The position numbers and the translations under genes were made by a program. The notes beneath the pieces were generated by a model. It was given only the letters and a program-made list of their open reading frames with translations, had not been told where the DNA came from and searched no databases. Shown here one piece after another: positions 44,066 to 54,038 of a stretch of 64,000 nt of DNA. Origin of the DNA: an uncultured Actinomycetes bacterium (GTDB taxonomy: Bacteria; Actinomycetota; Coriobacteriia; Coriobacteriales; Atopobiaceae); NCBI GenBank assembly GCA_900314685.1, contig OMWE01000003.1, positions 1 through 64,000 on the forward strand, read 5' to 3'. How positions within the stretch are numbered: position 1 is the stretch's first letter; the number at the start of each line of letters is the position of its first letter.

Positions 44066-45523
44066 ATGAAGAAGACCTATGCGACCTCGGTCGACGACCA
44101 TGTGGGTGCGTTTCTCGCCGCGTGCCGGACGATCGCCGGCGAGGGGCTCAACATCACGCGCGTGAGCTACAACAAGGCCATCGACGAGCACGCCATCTTC
44201 ATCGAGGTCGAGGGTACGCCCGAGGAGCATGCGACGCTCGAGGCAAAGCTTGCGAGCGGCGGCTTTCTCAACCGCGCGGCGGACGGGAGCGCCGCGGTCG
44301 TGATGCTCGAGTTCAAGATTCCCGATGTGCCCGGGGCGGTCGTGCGCGTGCTCGAGGTCGTGAGCCGCTACGACATCAACATCGTCTACATGTCCTCGCA
44401 CCAGCAGCCGGTGCCGGAGGACGGTTTGTCTTACCAGGACTACCGCATGGGCTTGCTCGCGCCGTCGGATGACGCGCTGGCACGCTTCGTGGACGAGGTG
44501 TCCGGAATCTGCGAGGTCAGGCGCGTGGACGCGGGGGCCGAGGGTATCTTTGACAACACCGTCTTTTACGACACGTTTGCCAGCACGCTCGCGGGCTACA
44601 TGGACATCGGCCAGGCGCAGCTAGACGAGCTCAAGATCAACGTCAACCTCGCCATGCAGACCCTGGCCGAGCAGCACCTCTCGCCCTACCGCACCTTTGA
44701 GACGATCGACCAGTTCGCGGAGCTGCTGAGCAGGTACCGTGGCAGGCGGTTTGCGCCGCGTATCGCGACCCACCAGATCACGGACGACACGGAGATCACC
44801 GTGATCGAGCCGCCCGCGGGGTCCAATACGGCGATCATCCGCAGTGGGGGAGACTATCTCTTTGTGGACACGGGCTACGCCTGCTACCAGGAGGAGATGC
44901 TGCGGCTCTACCGCCAGCTCGTGCCCGGGTGGGACACGATGGCCAAGCACGCCTTCGCCACGCACGCCGACGTCGACCACTGCGGTCTGCTCAACCTCTT
45001 CGACGACGTGACGATGAGCCCGCTCACGGCGGAGAGCCTGCGGCTGGAGGCGGAGGAGGACACCTCCTTCCGCGAGGAGAACCCGCTGCACAGGCCCTAT
45101 ATCCGCATCTGCAAGATCCTGACTGGGTACGCGCCGACCCGGCAAGACAAGATCCGCATCCTGCCTGCCGAGCGCGTGCAGGACGGGTCGCGGCCGCTCG
45201 TGCATACGGGCACCTTCGCTTTCGGCGAGCTCGGCTTCGACGTGTACGAAGGGGCGGGCGGCCACCTGCGCGGCGAGAGCGTGCTGATCGACTACGAGCA
45301 CCACGTGGTCTTCACGGGCGACATCTACGTCAACCTGCACGACATGACCCCCGAGCAGGCCGAGTACAACCGCGCCGCCCCCGTGCTCATGACCTCGGTC
45401 GATACCGACCGCGTGCTGGCGGCACAGGAGCGGCAGGCGCTCTTCGCCCACCTGGGTCGGGGCACCTGGTTCGTCTTCCCCGCCCACGGTGCGATGAAGA
45501 CGTACGTGGTGGCTGAACAATAG
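44066..45523 (+). CDS. ACT-domain plus metallo-beta-lactamase-fold hydrolase
   Basis: 485 residues from the ATG at 44066 (AGGGGAG upstream). The N-terminal 150 residues contain one or two ACT-like domains (IFIEVEGTPEEH, MLEFKIPDVPGAVVRVLEVVSRYDINIVYMSS), which bind amino acids. From about 240 a metallo-beta-lactamase fold follows with the metal motif THADVDHCGLL, DTGYACY and HHVVFTGDIY. The fusion suggests a metal hydrolase or oxygen sensor-type enzyme regulated by an amino acid. Substrate unknown. Confidence 0.82.
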   Translation: MKKTYATSVDDHVGAFLAACRTIAGEGLNITRVSYNKAIDEHAIFIEVEGTPEEHATLEAKLASGGFLNRAADGSAAVVMLEFKIPDVPGAVVRVLEVVSRYDINIVYMSSHQQPVPEDGLSYQDYRMGLLAPSDDALARFVDEVSGICEVRRVDAGAEGIFDNTVFYDTFASTLAGYMDIGQAQLDELKINVNLAMQTLAEQHLSPYRTFETIDQFAELLSRYRGRRFAPRIATHQITDDTEITVIEPPAGSNTAIIRSGGDYLFVDTGYACYQEEMLRLYRQLVPGWDTMAKHAFATHADVDHCGLLNLFDDVTMSPLTAESLRLEAEEDTSFREENPLHRPYIRICKILTGYAPTRQDKIRILPAERVQDGSRPLVHTGTFAFGELGFDVYEGAGGHLRGESVLIDYEHHVVFTGDIYVNLHDMTPEQAEYNRAAPVLMTSVDTDRVLAAQERQALFAHLGRGTWFVFPAHGAMKTYVVAEQ

Positions 45524-45532
45524 GGGGACAAC

Positions 45533-46228
45533 GTGCGCGCAGAAGACCTGGACGCCATATGCGGGTGCGAGCTCTTTGCGGGCGTCGCCCCAGCCGAGAC
45601 CGCGCGCCTGCTGGGCGCCATGGATGCCCGTGTCGAGTCATACGAACCAAATGACCTGGCCGTACGTTTGGGAGATGAGATCGGGAGTGCGGGTATCGTG
45701 CTTGCGGGCGTCGTGGCCGGCGAATTCCTTGACAACGCCGGCAAGGTGACGACGGTGATGAGGTTCGGCGCGGGCGCCCTCTTCGCGGAGGCGATGGCCG
45801 TGCTTGATATGCCCAGCATGGTGGAGGTGCGTGCCGTGCAGGCGTGCCGTGTCGCATGGGTCGACCTCGGTCGGCTTTCCGACCCGACTGTCGTGGACCC
45901 GCGGGACGAGGCCGCGCATGCGGCGGTCCACCAGGTGATTCTCAACCTGACGCGCCTGCTCGCCCACAAGAATGTGCTGCTGACCGACAAGGCCCAGACC
46001 CTCTCGCAACGCCGCCTCCGCGACCGCATCCGGCTCTACCTGATGTCGCGCGCGTCGATGGAGGGGCAGGGGAGCGTGGCGCCCATCACCAACCAGAGCG
46101 AGCTCGCACGCCTGCTCGCGGTCGACCGCAGCGCGCTCTCCCGCGAACTGGGACGCATGCAGGACGAGGGCCTCATCCGGATCGAGGGGCGCGACATCGT
46201 CGTTGCCGACCCTGACTTCCTCGACTGA
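45533..46228 (+). CDS. Crp/Fnr-family transcriptional regulator
   Basis: 231 residues from a GTG at 45533 (GGGGGA upstream). The cyclic-nucleotide-binding-like domain runs ELFAGVAPAETARLLGAM..., GIVLAGVVAGEFLDNAGKVTTVMRFGAGALFAEAMAVLD, and the HTH domain is ITNQSELARLLAVDRSALSRELGRMQDEGLIRIEGRDI. No Fnr-type cysteine cluster is seen. A palindrome TGTTG-N6-CAACA lies 78 bp downstream of the gene and before the cupin gene and may be its operator. Confidence 0.9.
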   Translation: MRAEDLDAICGCELFAGVAPAETARLLGAMDARVESYEPNDLAVRLGDEIGSAGIVLAGVVAGEFLDNAGKVTTVMRFGAGALFAEAMAVLDMPSMVEVRAVQACRVAWVDLGRLSDPTVVDPRDEAAHAAVHQVILNLTRLLAHKNVLLTDKAQTLSQRRLRDRIRLYLMSRASMEGQGSVAPITNQSELARLLAVDRSALSRELGRMQDEGLIRIEGRDIVVADPDFLD

Positions 46229-46305
46229 GGCGCGTATTACGCGGCACAGGTCGCATCACATTCGCCTCACGGATTGCATCGCGGGTCGCAAGGTTTTTCT
46301 CAAAG

Positions 46306-46321
46306 TGTTGCCATGACAACA
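46306..46321 (+). promoter_or_regulatory. candidate Crp/Fnr-type operator upstream of the cupin gene
   Basis: TGTTGCCATGACAACA is a 5+6+5 inverted repeat (TGTTG..CAACA), the layout of Crp/Fnr sites. It lies between the regulator gene and the cupin gene, 63 bp before the cupin start. Binding is not shown. Confidence 0.5.
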
Positions 46322-46383
46322 GATTGCGCCGTTCTTCTTCAATATCCTATCAACCAGATAGGAAATAGAGGAAGGAGACAAAC

Positions 46384-48359
<1,976 letters not shown>

Positions 48360-48418
48360 AATGACCGTATGGGGACTGCAATGAGCACGTAGAGGCTGGC
48401 AATGAGCCATGCAGATGC

Positions 48419-48660
48419 GACAACAAGTACGCAGCCTCCGACAACGAGTACGTGGCTGTGACAACAAGTACGTTGCCTCTGACAACGAGTACGTGGCTGT
48501 GACAACAAGTACGTTGCCTCTGACAACGAGTACGTAGGCACATACAAGAAAACCGTCAAAGTGCGAGCTAGCGAGCAATTTTTTGTCTTCTAGGTCGCAC
48601 TTTGACGTATTTGTTGGAAAGCGCCGCGTACTTGTTGTCAACGCCTACGTACTCGTTGTG
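48419..48660. repeat. 20/21-bp tandem repeats flanking a 13-bp inverted repeat
   Basis: Six direct units begin at 48419, 48440, 48460, 48481, 48501 and 48522, steps of 21 and 20 bp, each GACAAC(A/G)AGTACG followed by GCCTC or TGGCTGT. Two inverted units (CGTACTTGTTGTC at 48627, ACGTACTCGTTGTG at 48647) lie past a perfect 13-bp inverted repeat (CGTCAAAGTGCGA at 48554-48566, TCGCACTTTGACG at 48595-48607). The 517-bp gap between eno and the next gene holds no other gene. The two-turn spacing would place a bound protein on one face of the helix. Confidence 0.8.
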
Positions 48661-48876
48661 AGCCCGTTGCATTGGGCGCTCACTCGAGACAGACACGCAA
48701 CAAGAACTCTGTATCATGGTGCGCAAGACGACCGATACGACTGGGAGCCTAGCTATACGACTGGGATTCTGGCGATGCGACGGGGAGTCTGACGATGGGG
48801 CTGGGAGTGCGGCGATCGGGACGGCTTGCGGTCGCAGGTCGACACTGCCAGCGGCGTGCCGTAGACGGGAGCGGTC

Positions 48877-50352
48877 ATGAGGCCACAGGGTAAGCACTTC
48901 GCGGAATCAGTGTCGGCGCGTGAGATGGCGGCGCGTGAGATGGCGGCGCGTAAGGTGGCTGCGCGTGAGGTGGCAAAGCGCGATGTATCGACGCACGACG
49001 CGGTAGTACGGGCTGCCGCGGCGGACTACGACACCGAAATTGCGGAGGAGGCGGGTCTGCTGGCAGAGGCGGCCGTCGTTCGGGGTGATGCGGCGCTGGC
49101 TGAGGATGCGGACCTGGCCGAGGCGGCAGCGCTGGCCGAGGCGCGGCGCGACGGCAAGACGGGCCACCGCTTCGGCACCGCCCTGAAGGTCTTTGGTGCC
49201 CTGCTCATCGCCTCGGGCGTCGTGGACGTTGTGATCTACGTGGCCACGTCCTTCTTGCTCGGCATCGCAACCCTCGGCGGCATCATGCTCGAGCAGTACA
49301 GCACGGTCACGACGGTCATCCTCATCGTGGGCTCCGTATTGCTGGCAGCCACCGCCGCGGCCCGCGTGGTCCTCGGCATCCGCCTGATCCGCGGCAAGAA
49401 CCGCGGCGTGGCGCTTGCCTGCAAGCTCCTGGCCTCCCTGCAGGCCCTGACCATCGTCTGTCAGTTCATGCTCGAAGGCCTGTCCGGCAGCATCCTGAGC
49501 TCCGCCGTCTCGATCCTGTTGCTCTCCGTCCTGGAGTCCTACGCCGACCCGACCCTGAGGCTCGAGCGCGACCTTGCGCGCCGCAAGGACGAGCTGCAGG
49601 ACAAGGCGGACCAGGAGGCCGGCACGCTCGGCCGCGACAAGACGGGCGAGGGCTACCTGCGGATCGACTTCTTCAATATCTTTTGGATCTTTGTCGTGTG
49701 CTGCGTCGCGGGCCTCATCCTCGAGATCATCTGGCACATGACGGTGGTGGATCCGGGCCACTACCAGGACCGCGCGGGCTTGCTCTACGGCCCCTTCTCG
49801 CCGATTTACGGCTTCGGCGGCGTGCTGATCACCGTGCTGCTCAACCGCCTGTGGCGCTCGAACCCGCTCATCCAGTTTGGGGCGGCGGCCGTGATCGGCG
49901 CGAGCTTCGAGTGGGCGGTCAGCTTTTGGATGGAGTTCTCCTTTGGCATCACCGCCTGGGACTACTCGCACTACACGCTGCCCTTCACGAGCATCCCCGA
50001 CCCCATCGCCGTGATGTGCGGCGGACGCACCTCGACCATGTTCCTCTTCATATGGGGCGCACTCGGCATCGTGTGGCTGCGGTGGATGCTGCCGCTGCTC
50101 CTGCAGACCATCAACCGCATCCCCTGGAACTGGCGCTACACCCTGACGGCCGTCTGCGCCGCGCTGATGCTCGTGGACTGCGCGCTCACGGTGTCGTCCT
50201 TCGACTGCTGGTATCAGCGTCAGGCGGGCACAATGGAGTCGAAGCAGCAGACCGCTATCGACCAGTTCTGCAACGAGCACTACGGAGACGCCTTCATGGA
50301 GCACCGCTTCCAGTCCATGAGCATGGATCCGAGCAACGCCACGCGCCTGTAA
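48877..50352 (+). CDS. CmpB-like (ABC_trans_CmpB/PF06541-type) multi-pass membrane protein
   Basis: 491 residues. The first 65 residues are low-complexity with REMAAREMAARKVAAREVA-type repeats encoded by a 15-bp DNA repeat. An N-terminal membrane part of four segments is followed by the CmpB-like part: DFFNIFWIFVVCCVAGLILEIIWH, GLLYGPFSPIYGFGGVLITVLL, SFEWAVSFWMEFSFGITAWDYS, and a last helical pair. The name 'putative ABC-transporter type IV' of the family is historical; transport is not proven. Confidence 0.85.
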   Translation: MRPQGKHFAESVSAREMAAREMAARKVAAREVAKRDVSTHDAVVRAAAADYDTEIAEEAGLLAEAAVVRGDAALAEDADLAEAAALAEARRDGKTGHRFGTALKVFGALLIASGVVDVVIYVATSFLLGIATLGGIMLEQYSTVTTVILIVGSVLLAATAAARVVLGIRLIRGKNRGVALACKLLASLQALTIVCQFMLEGLSGSILSSAVSILLLSVLESYADPTLRLERDLARRKDELQDKADQEAGTLGRDKTGEGYLRIDFFNIFWIFVVCCVAGLILEIIWHMTVVDPGHYQDRAGLLYGPFSPIYGFGGVLITVLLNRLWRSNPLIQFGAAAVIGASFEWAVSFWMEFSFGITAWDYSHYTLPFTSIPDPIAVMCGGRTSTMFLFIWGALGIVWLRWMLPLLLQTINRIPWNWRYTLTAVCAALMLVDCALTVSSFDCWYQRQAGTMESKQQTAIDQFCNEHYGDAFMEHRFQSMSMDPSNATRL

Positions 50353-50441
50353 GCCACGTGTATGCACCGTCGCGTGCGTGCGCCCGGCAAACTGCCTGGC
50401 AAACTGCCTGTCACCTGTGGCTGCGTCACGTCCTTCTGGCA

Positions 50442-50478
50442 AAGAAAAACCGCCGTCGGCTGCGATGCCGGCGGCGGT
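50442..50478 (-). terminator. intrinsic terminator of the CobW gene
   Basis: ACCGCCGTCGGC and GCCGGCGGCGGT form a 12-bp stem with one mismatch. The plus-strand AAAGAAAAAC before it gives GTTTTTCTTT on the minus strand, so it ends the minus-strand CobW gene. It lies just past the stop of that gene, between the two convergent genes. Confidence 0.8.
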
Positions 50479-50501
50479 TGATTGTGAGCCGATGAGGCGC
50501 G

Positions 50502-51644
50502 CTAGTCGAGCTCGGCGGGATCGAAGTCGGGGTCGAGGGCGGCGTTGAGTTTGTCTTCCACACGGCTGCGGTCCATCTGGCGGCCGATGAAGACGAGCTC
50601 GGTCTCGCGGTCGCCCCAGACGGGATCCCAGTGGTCGGCGATCTCGGGGTTCTCCTCGAAGAGCTGCTTTTGGGTCTCAGGGTCGGCCGACGCGACGAAG
50701 CGGCCGTTCTGCCCCGCGCCGAACTGGAAGCCCGACTGCTCGAAGAGGTAGCACATGGCGGGGTCGTCGCTGAACCACAGCGTGCCCTTGCAGCGGATCA
50801 CGTTGCGCGGCCAGGAGTTGAGCACGTTCTCAAAGAGCTCGCGCGAGAAGGGGCGGTGCTCGCGGTAGACGAAGGTCTGGATGCCGTATTCCAGGACCTC
50901 GGGGTCCTCGTGCTCCTCGGGGTGCTCCATCGCGTCGATCCACGCGGCCGAGCTGTACGCCTTCTCAAAGTCGAAGCGGCCGGTGTCGATAAGCTCGGAC
51001 AGGGGGACGTCGGCGTTGGTCGACTCGATGATCACGGCCTCCTTCTGCAGGCTGCGGACGATCGCGCGCAGCTCGGCCATCTGCCCGGGGGTCACGAGGT
51101 CGGCCTTGTTGAGCAGGACGGTGGTGCAGAACTCCAGCTGCTGCACGAGCAGGGTCTCGATGTCGTCCTCGTCGAGGTCGTCGGCGAGCAGGGCCTTGCC
51201 GCCCGCGAACTCGTCGAACATGCGCTTGGCGTCGACCACGGCGATGATGTTGTCGAGCGCGAGCGGGGTCTCTCCCTCGCCGCGCTGCTCGCCGAAGGCC
51301 ATGATGTTGTAGGCGATGGGGATGGGCTCGCAGATGCCCGAGGCCTCGATGAAGATGTGGTCGTAGGCGCCGGAGTCGGCCAGGTCGGCCAGCTGCTGGG
51401 TGAGGTCGCCGGCGAGCGAGCAGCAGATGCAGCCGTTGGAGAGCGCGACCAGGCTGGAGTCGCTCATGTCCACGACGCCGCCCTGCTGGATGAGGTTGGC
51501 GTCGATGTTGACCTCGCCGATGTCGTTGACGATCACGGCGGCGCGGACGCCCTCGTCGTTGGTGAGGATGTGGTTGAGCAGGGTCGTCTTGCCGGAGCCG
51601 AGGTAGCCGGTGATCAGCGTGACGGGGATGGGCTGTGCGGACAT
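50502..51644 (-). CDS. CobW/COG0523-family GTPase (metal chaperone)
   Basis: 380 residues. Walker A GYLGSGKTT, the metal-binding NGCICCSL (CxCC), IEASGICEP, LNKADLV and a C-terminal CobW_C domain (GIQTFVYREHRPFSRELFENVLNSWPRNVIRCKGTLWF) are present. Such GTPases insert or deliver Zn2+ or Co2+. Overall length is typical. AAAGGAG supports the ATG at 51644. No Zur box was seen in the promoter. Confidence 0.93.
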   Translation of the reverse strand: MSAQPIPVTLITGYLGSGKTTLLNHILTNDEGVRAAVIVNDIGEVNIDANLIQQGGVVDMSDSSLVALSNGCICCSLAGDLTQQLADLADSGAYDHIFIEASGICEPIPIAYNIMAFGEQRGEGETPLALDNIIAVVDAKRMFDEFAGGKALLADDLDEDDIETLLVQQLEFCTTVLLNKADLVTPGQMAELRAIVRSLQKEAVIIESTNADVPLSELIDTGRFDFEKAYSSAAWIDAMEHPEEHEDPEVLEYGIQTFVYREHRPFSRELFENVLNSWPRNVIRCKGTLWFSDDPAMCYLFEQSGFQFGAGQNGRFVASADPETQKQLFEENPEIADHWDPVWGDRETELVFIGRQMDRSRVEDKLNAALDPDFDPAELD

Positions 51645-51799
51645 GGTTCTCCTTTGTCGGGATTTTTCAACATGCCAAGTCTACCCAATCGCGCGGATTT
51701 CCTACCTCTGGGCGCGGGAAGACGCGCAAGAAGACAAAACACGACCAAATCTGATGTGCGTGACGTGAGATACTGGTGCCGAGAGCGAAAGGAGCGCAT

Positions 51800-52780
51800 A
51801 TGGGCAAGAAGAAGGTCATCCTGGATTGCGACCCCGGCATCGATGACGCCTTCGCAATCCTGCTAGCGGCGCAGCACCTCGACGTGCTCGGCGTGACGAC
51901 CATCGGCGGCAACAGCCCGCTCGAGAACGTGACGCGCAACGCGCTCAAGGTGCTCGAGGTGGCGGGCGTAGCCGATGACGTCGGCGTGTACCCCGGCCAC
52001 TCCTGCCCGATGGTGGCGCCCCTGGTCACGGCGCCGAGCGTCCACGGGGCGGACGGCCTCGGTGGCGCCTGTGTCCCGCCACCGACGCATGTGGCGCAAG
52101 ACAAACATGGCGTGGACTTCATCGTCGACACGGTGATGGGTACCGATGACGTGACCCTGATCGCGACCGGGCCGCTCACCAATATCGCGGCGGCCATCAA
52201 CCGCGAGCCGCGCATCGTCGACCGCGTGCGCGAGATCTGCATCATGGGCGGCTCGGTGACGCTGGGCAACTGGACGCCGGTGGCTGAGTTCAACATCTAC
52301 GTGGATCCCGAAGCCGCCGCGCGGGTCTTCCGGTCGGGCGCGCACATCAAGATGTGCGGCCTCAACCTCACGCGGCAGTGCGGCTTCACGCCCGAGACGG
52401 TCGCGCGTTTCCGCAGCATCGGGACGCAGGCGGCGGACTTTGCCGCGCGCATCACGGACTTTGGTGTCGCGTCCAGCGTGAGCAGGCATCAGCCGCCGCG
52501 GGCCTACATGCACGACGCCTGCGCCGTGGCATGGGAGATTGACCAGACGCTGATCGCGGCCGCGCCAATGCACATCGACGTCGAGCTCAGCGGTACCTAC
52601 ACCCGCGGTATGACCGTCTGCGACTATCGGCACCTGTGCGGCACGCAACCGGTGGTCGATATCGAACGCACGGCGCAGATGGGGCCGCAGGGCGAGGCGC
52701 CCAATGCTGAGGCGGCGCTCGACTTGGACTACGGCCGCTTCCTCGACCTGGTGTGCACCACGCTCGCGAACTATCAGTAG
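51800..52780 (+). CDS. nucleoside hydrolase (IunH/RihC-like)
   Basis: 326 residues from the ATG at 51800 (AAAGGAGCG). The catalytic metal site is ILDCDPGIDDAFAILLA (DxDPGxDD), with VHGADGLGG and IMGGSVTLGNWTPVAEFNIYVDPEAA typical of the family. It splits N-ribosides to base and ribose. The ribokinase gene starts 8 bp downstream, which would phosphorylate the ribose released; the two form an operon for nucleoside salvage. Confidence 0.95.
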   Translation: MGKKKVILDCDPGIDDAFAILLAAQHLDVLGVTTIGGNSPLENVTRNALKVLEVAGVADDVGVYPGHSCPMVAPLVTAPSVHGADGLGGACVPPPTHVAQDKHGVDFIVDTVMGTDDVTLIATGPLTNIAAAINREPRIVDRVREICIMGGSVTLGNWTPVAEFNIYVDPEAAARVFRSGAHIKMCGLNLTRQCGFTPETVARFRSIGTQAADFAARITDFGVASSVSRHQPPRAYMHDACAVAWEIDQTLIAAAPMHIDVELSGTYTRGMTVCDYRHLCGTQPVVDIERTAQMGPQGEAPNAEAALDLDYGRFLDLVCTTLANYQ

Positions 52781-52788
52781 GAGTCCCT

Positions 52789-53754
52789 ATGCGTATCCTC
52801 AACTTCGGCTCGCTCAACATCGACTTTACCTATGCGGTCGACCACATCGTGACTCCCGGCGAGACCATCGCCTCGCGGTCGCTCACGGTCAACCCCGGCG
52901 GCAAGGGTCTCAACCAGTCGATAGCGCTCGCCCGGGCGGGAGCGTCCGTCTTGCACGCGGGACAGGTCGGGCCAGACGGCGGTTTCCTCGTCGACCTGCT
53001 GACGGACAATGGCGTCGATACGGGCGCTGTGCGCACCAGCCCGGACGTGCGCACGGGCAACGCGATTATCCAGACCGACGCCCACGGCGAGAACTGCATC
53101 GTGCTCTACGGCGGCGCGAACCAGGCGATCGGTCGGGACTACGTGGGCGAGGTGCTCGCGGGCGTGCAAGCGGGGGATTGGATCCTGCTGCAGAACGAGA
53201 TCAGCGAGCTCGCCTACATCATCGAGTCCGCACACGCGCGCGACCTGCGCGTGATCCTCAACCCGTCACCTATCACGGAAGACCTGCTTGCGCTCGACTA
53301 CTCCCTCGTGGATATGCTCATCCTCAACGAGATCGAGGCGGCGGCGCTGGCGGGTCTTGACCTCGGTACAACAGACCCAGTGTCAGGAGACTCTACAGAC
53401 ATCGACCCCGTCGAAACCCGTTTGATCGCTGCTCTTCGCGAGCGCTTTGCGGGTCGTACCGTCGTCCTGACGCTGGGGGAGCGGGGCTCGGTCTATATCG
53501 GCGGGGGCCTGCCCGGTGAAGGGGCTCTCGGCGAAGACGTGCTGGTGCGGCAGAAGGCCTACCCCGTCGAGGCGGTCGACACGACAGCGGCGGGCGATAC
53601 CTACACGGGCTACCTGCTCGCGGCGCTCGCTGCAGGGGAATCCGCAGCTATCGCCATGCGCCTGGCGGCTGCGGCATCCGCGCTCGCGGTGACCAGGGCC
53701 GGTGCCGCCCCCTCCATTCCCACGCGCGCCGAGGTCGATGCGTTCTTGGGGTAG
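52789..53754 (+). CDS. rbsK: ribokinase
   Basis: 321 residues, PfkB family. NPGGKGLNQSIALARAGA is the substrate-binding di-Gly motif and DTTAAGDTYTGYLLAAL the catalytic ATP-binding motif (Asp of AAGD). LNPSPITED and VLTLGERGS are also typical. A 30-residue segment (GTTDPVSGDSTDIDP) is inserted before VVLTLGE compared with common ribokinases. ATG at 52789, 8 bp after the nucleoside hydrolase stop. Confidence 0.92.
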   Translation: MRILNFGSLNIDFTYAVDHIVTPGETIASRSLTVNPGGKGLNQSIALARAGASVLHAGQVGPDGGFLVDLLTDNGVDTGAVRTSPDVRTGNAIIQTDAHGENCIVLYGGANQAIGRDYVGEVLAGVQAGDWILLQNEISELAYIIESAHARDLRVILNPSPITEDLLALDYSLVDMLILNEIEAAALAGLDLGTTDPVSGDSTDIDPVETRLIAALRERFAGRTVVLTLGERGSVYIGGGLPGEGALGEDVLVRQKAYPVEAVDTTAAGDTYTGYLLAALAAGESAAIAMRLAAAASALAVTRAGAAPSIPTRAEVDAFLG

Positions 53755-53768
53755 TGTTGACATTGGTT

Positions 53769-53907
53769 ACCCTCCGACATGTGGTTTTGCGGAAATCTGT
53801 AGAAAACCGTATCTGGGAGGGTGCTCTGCTGCTGCGGGCGCCTCGCTGATTACCCTCCGACGTAGGGTTTTCCGCACAGATGCGGAAAACTGTGCCTGAG
53901 AGGGGTA
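53769..53907. repeat. dispersed palindromic repeat family, locus C (two units)
   Basis: Units at 53769-53822 and 53852-53907, again 83 bp apart: ACCCTCCGAC.T..GGTTTT(G/C)CG..GGAAA..GAGGGT. Spacing and sequence match locus A. A further 10-bp inverted repeat (AGGGGTATCT at 53901, AGATACCCCT at 53930) follows. The region lies between convergent rbsK and GH1 genes. Confidence 0.85.
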
Positions 53908-53984
53908 TCTATGAACGCGGGAAGAATGCAGATACCCCTCCCAGGAGGCGCGGCGCGGGGCGAGACGTGCGCGAAGAGCCGGCA

Positions 53985-54014
53985 TAAGAAAGCGGGGTAC
54001 CCGAGGGCACCCCG
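53985..54014 (-). terminator. intrinsic terminator of the GH1 gene
   Basis: On the minus strand GCGGGGTGCC..GGTACCCCGC forms a hairpin followed by TTTCTT, 25 bp after the stop of the glycosidase gene. Confidence 0.75.
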
Positions 54015-54038
54015 CCTGTACGTGATAGAGCGAAAGCG

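Noticed and set aside
48419..48542. CRISPR array after enolase
   Set aside because: Units are 20-21 bp and nearly contiguous, with no unique spacers; the alternation of two related units and the mirrored copies point to a tandem repeat.
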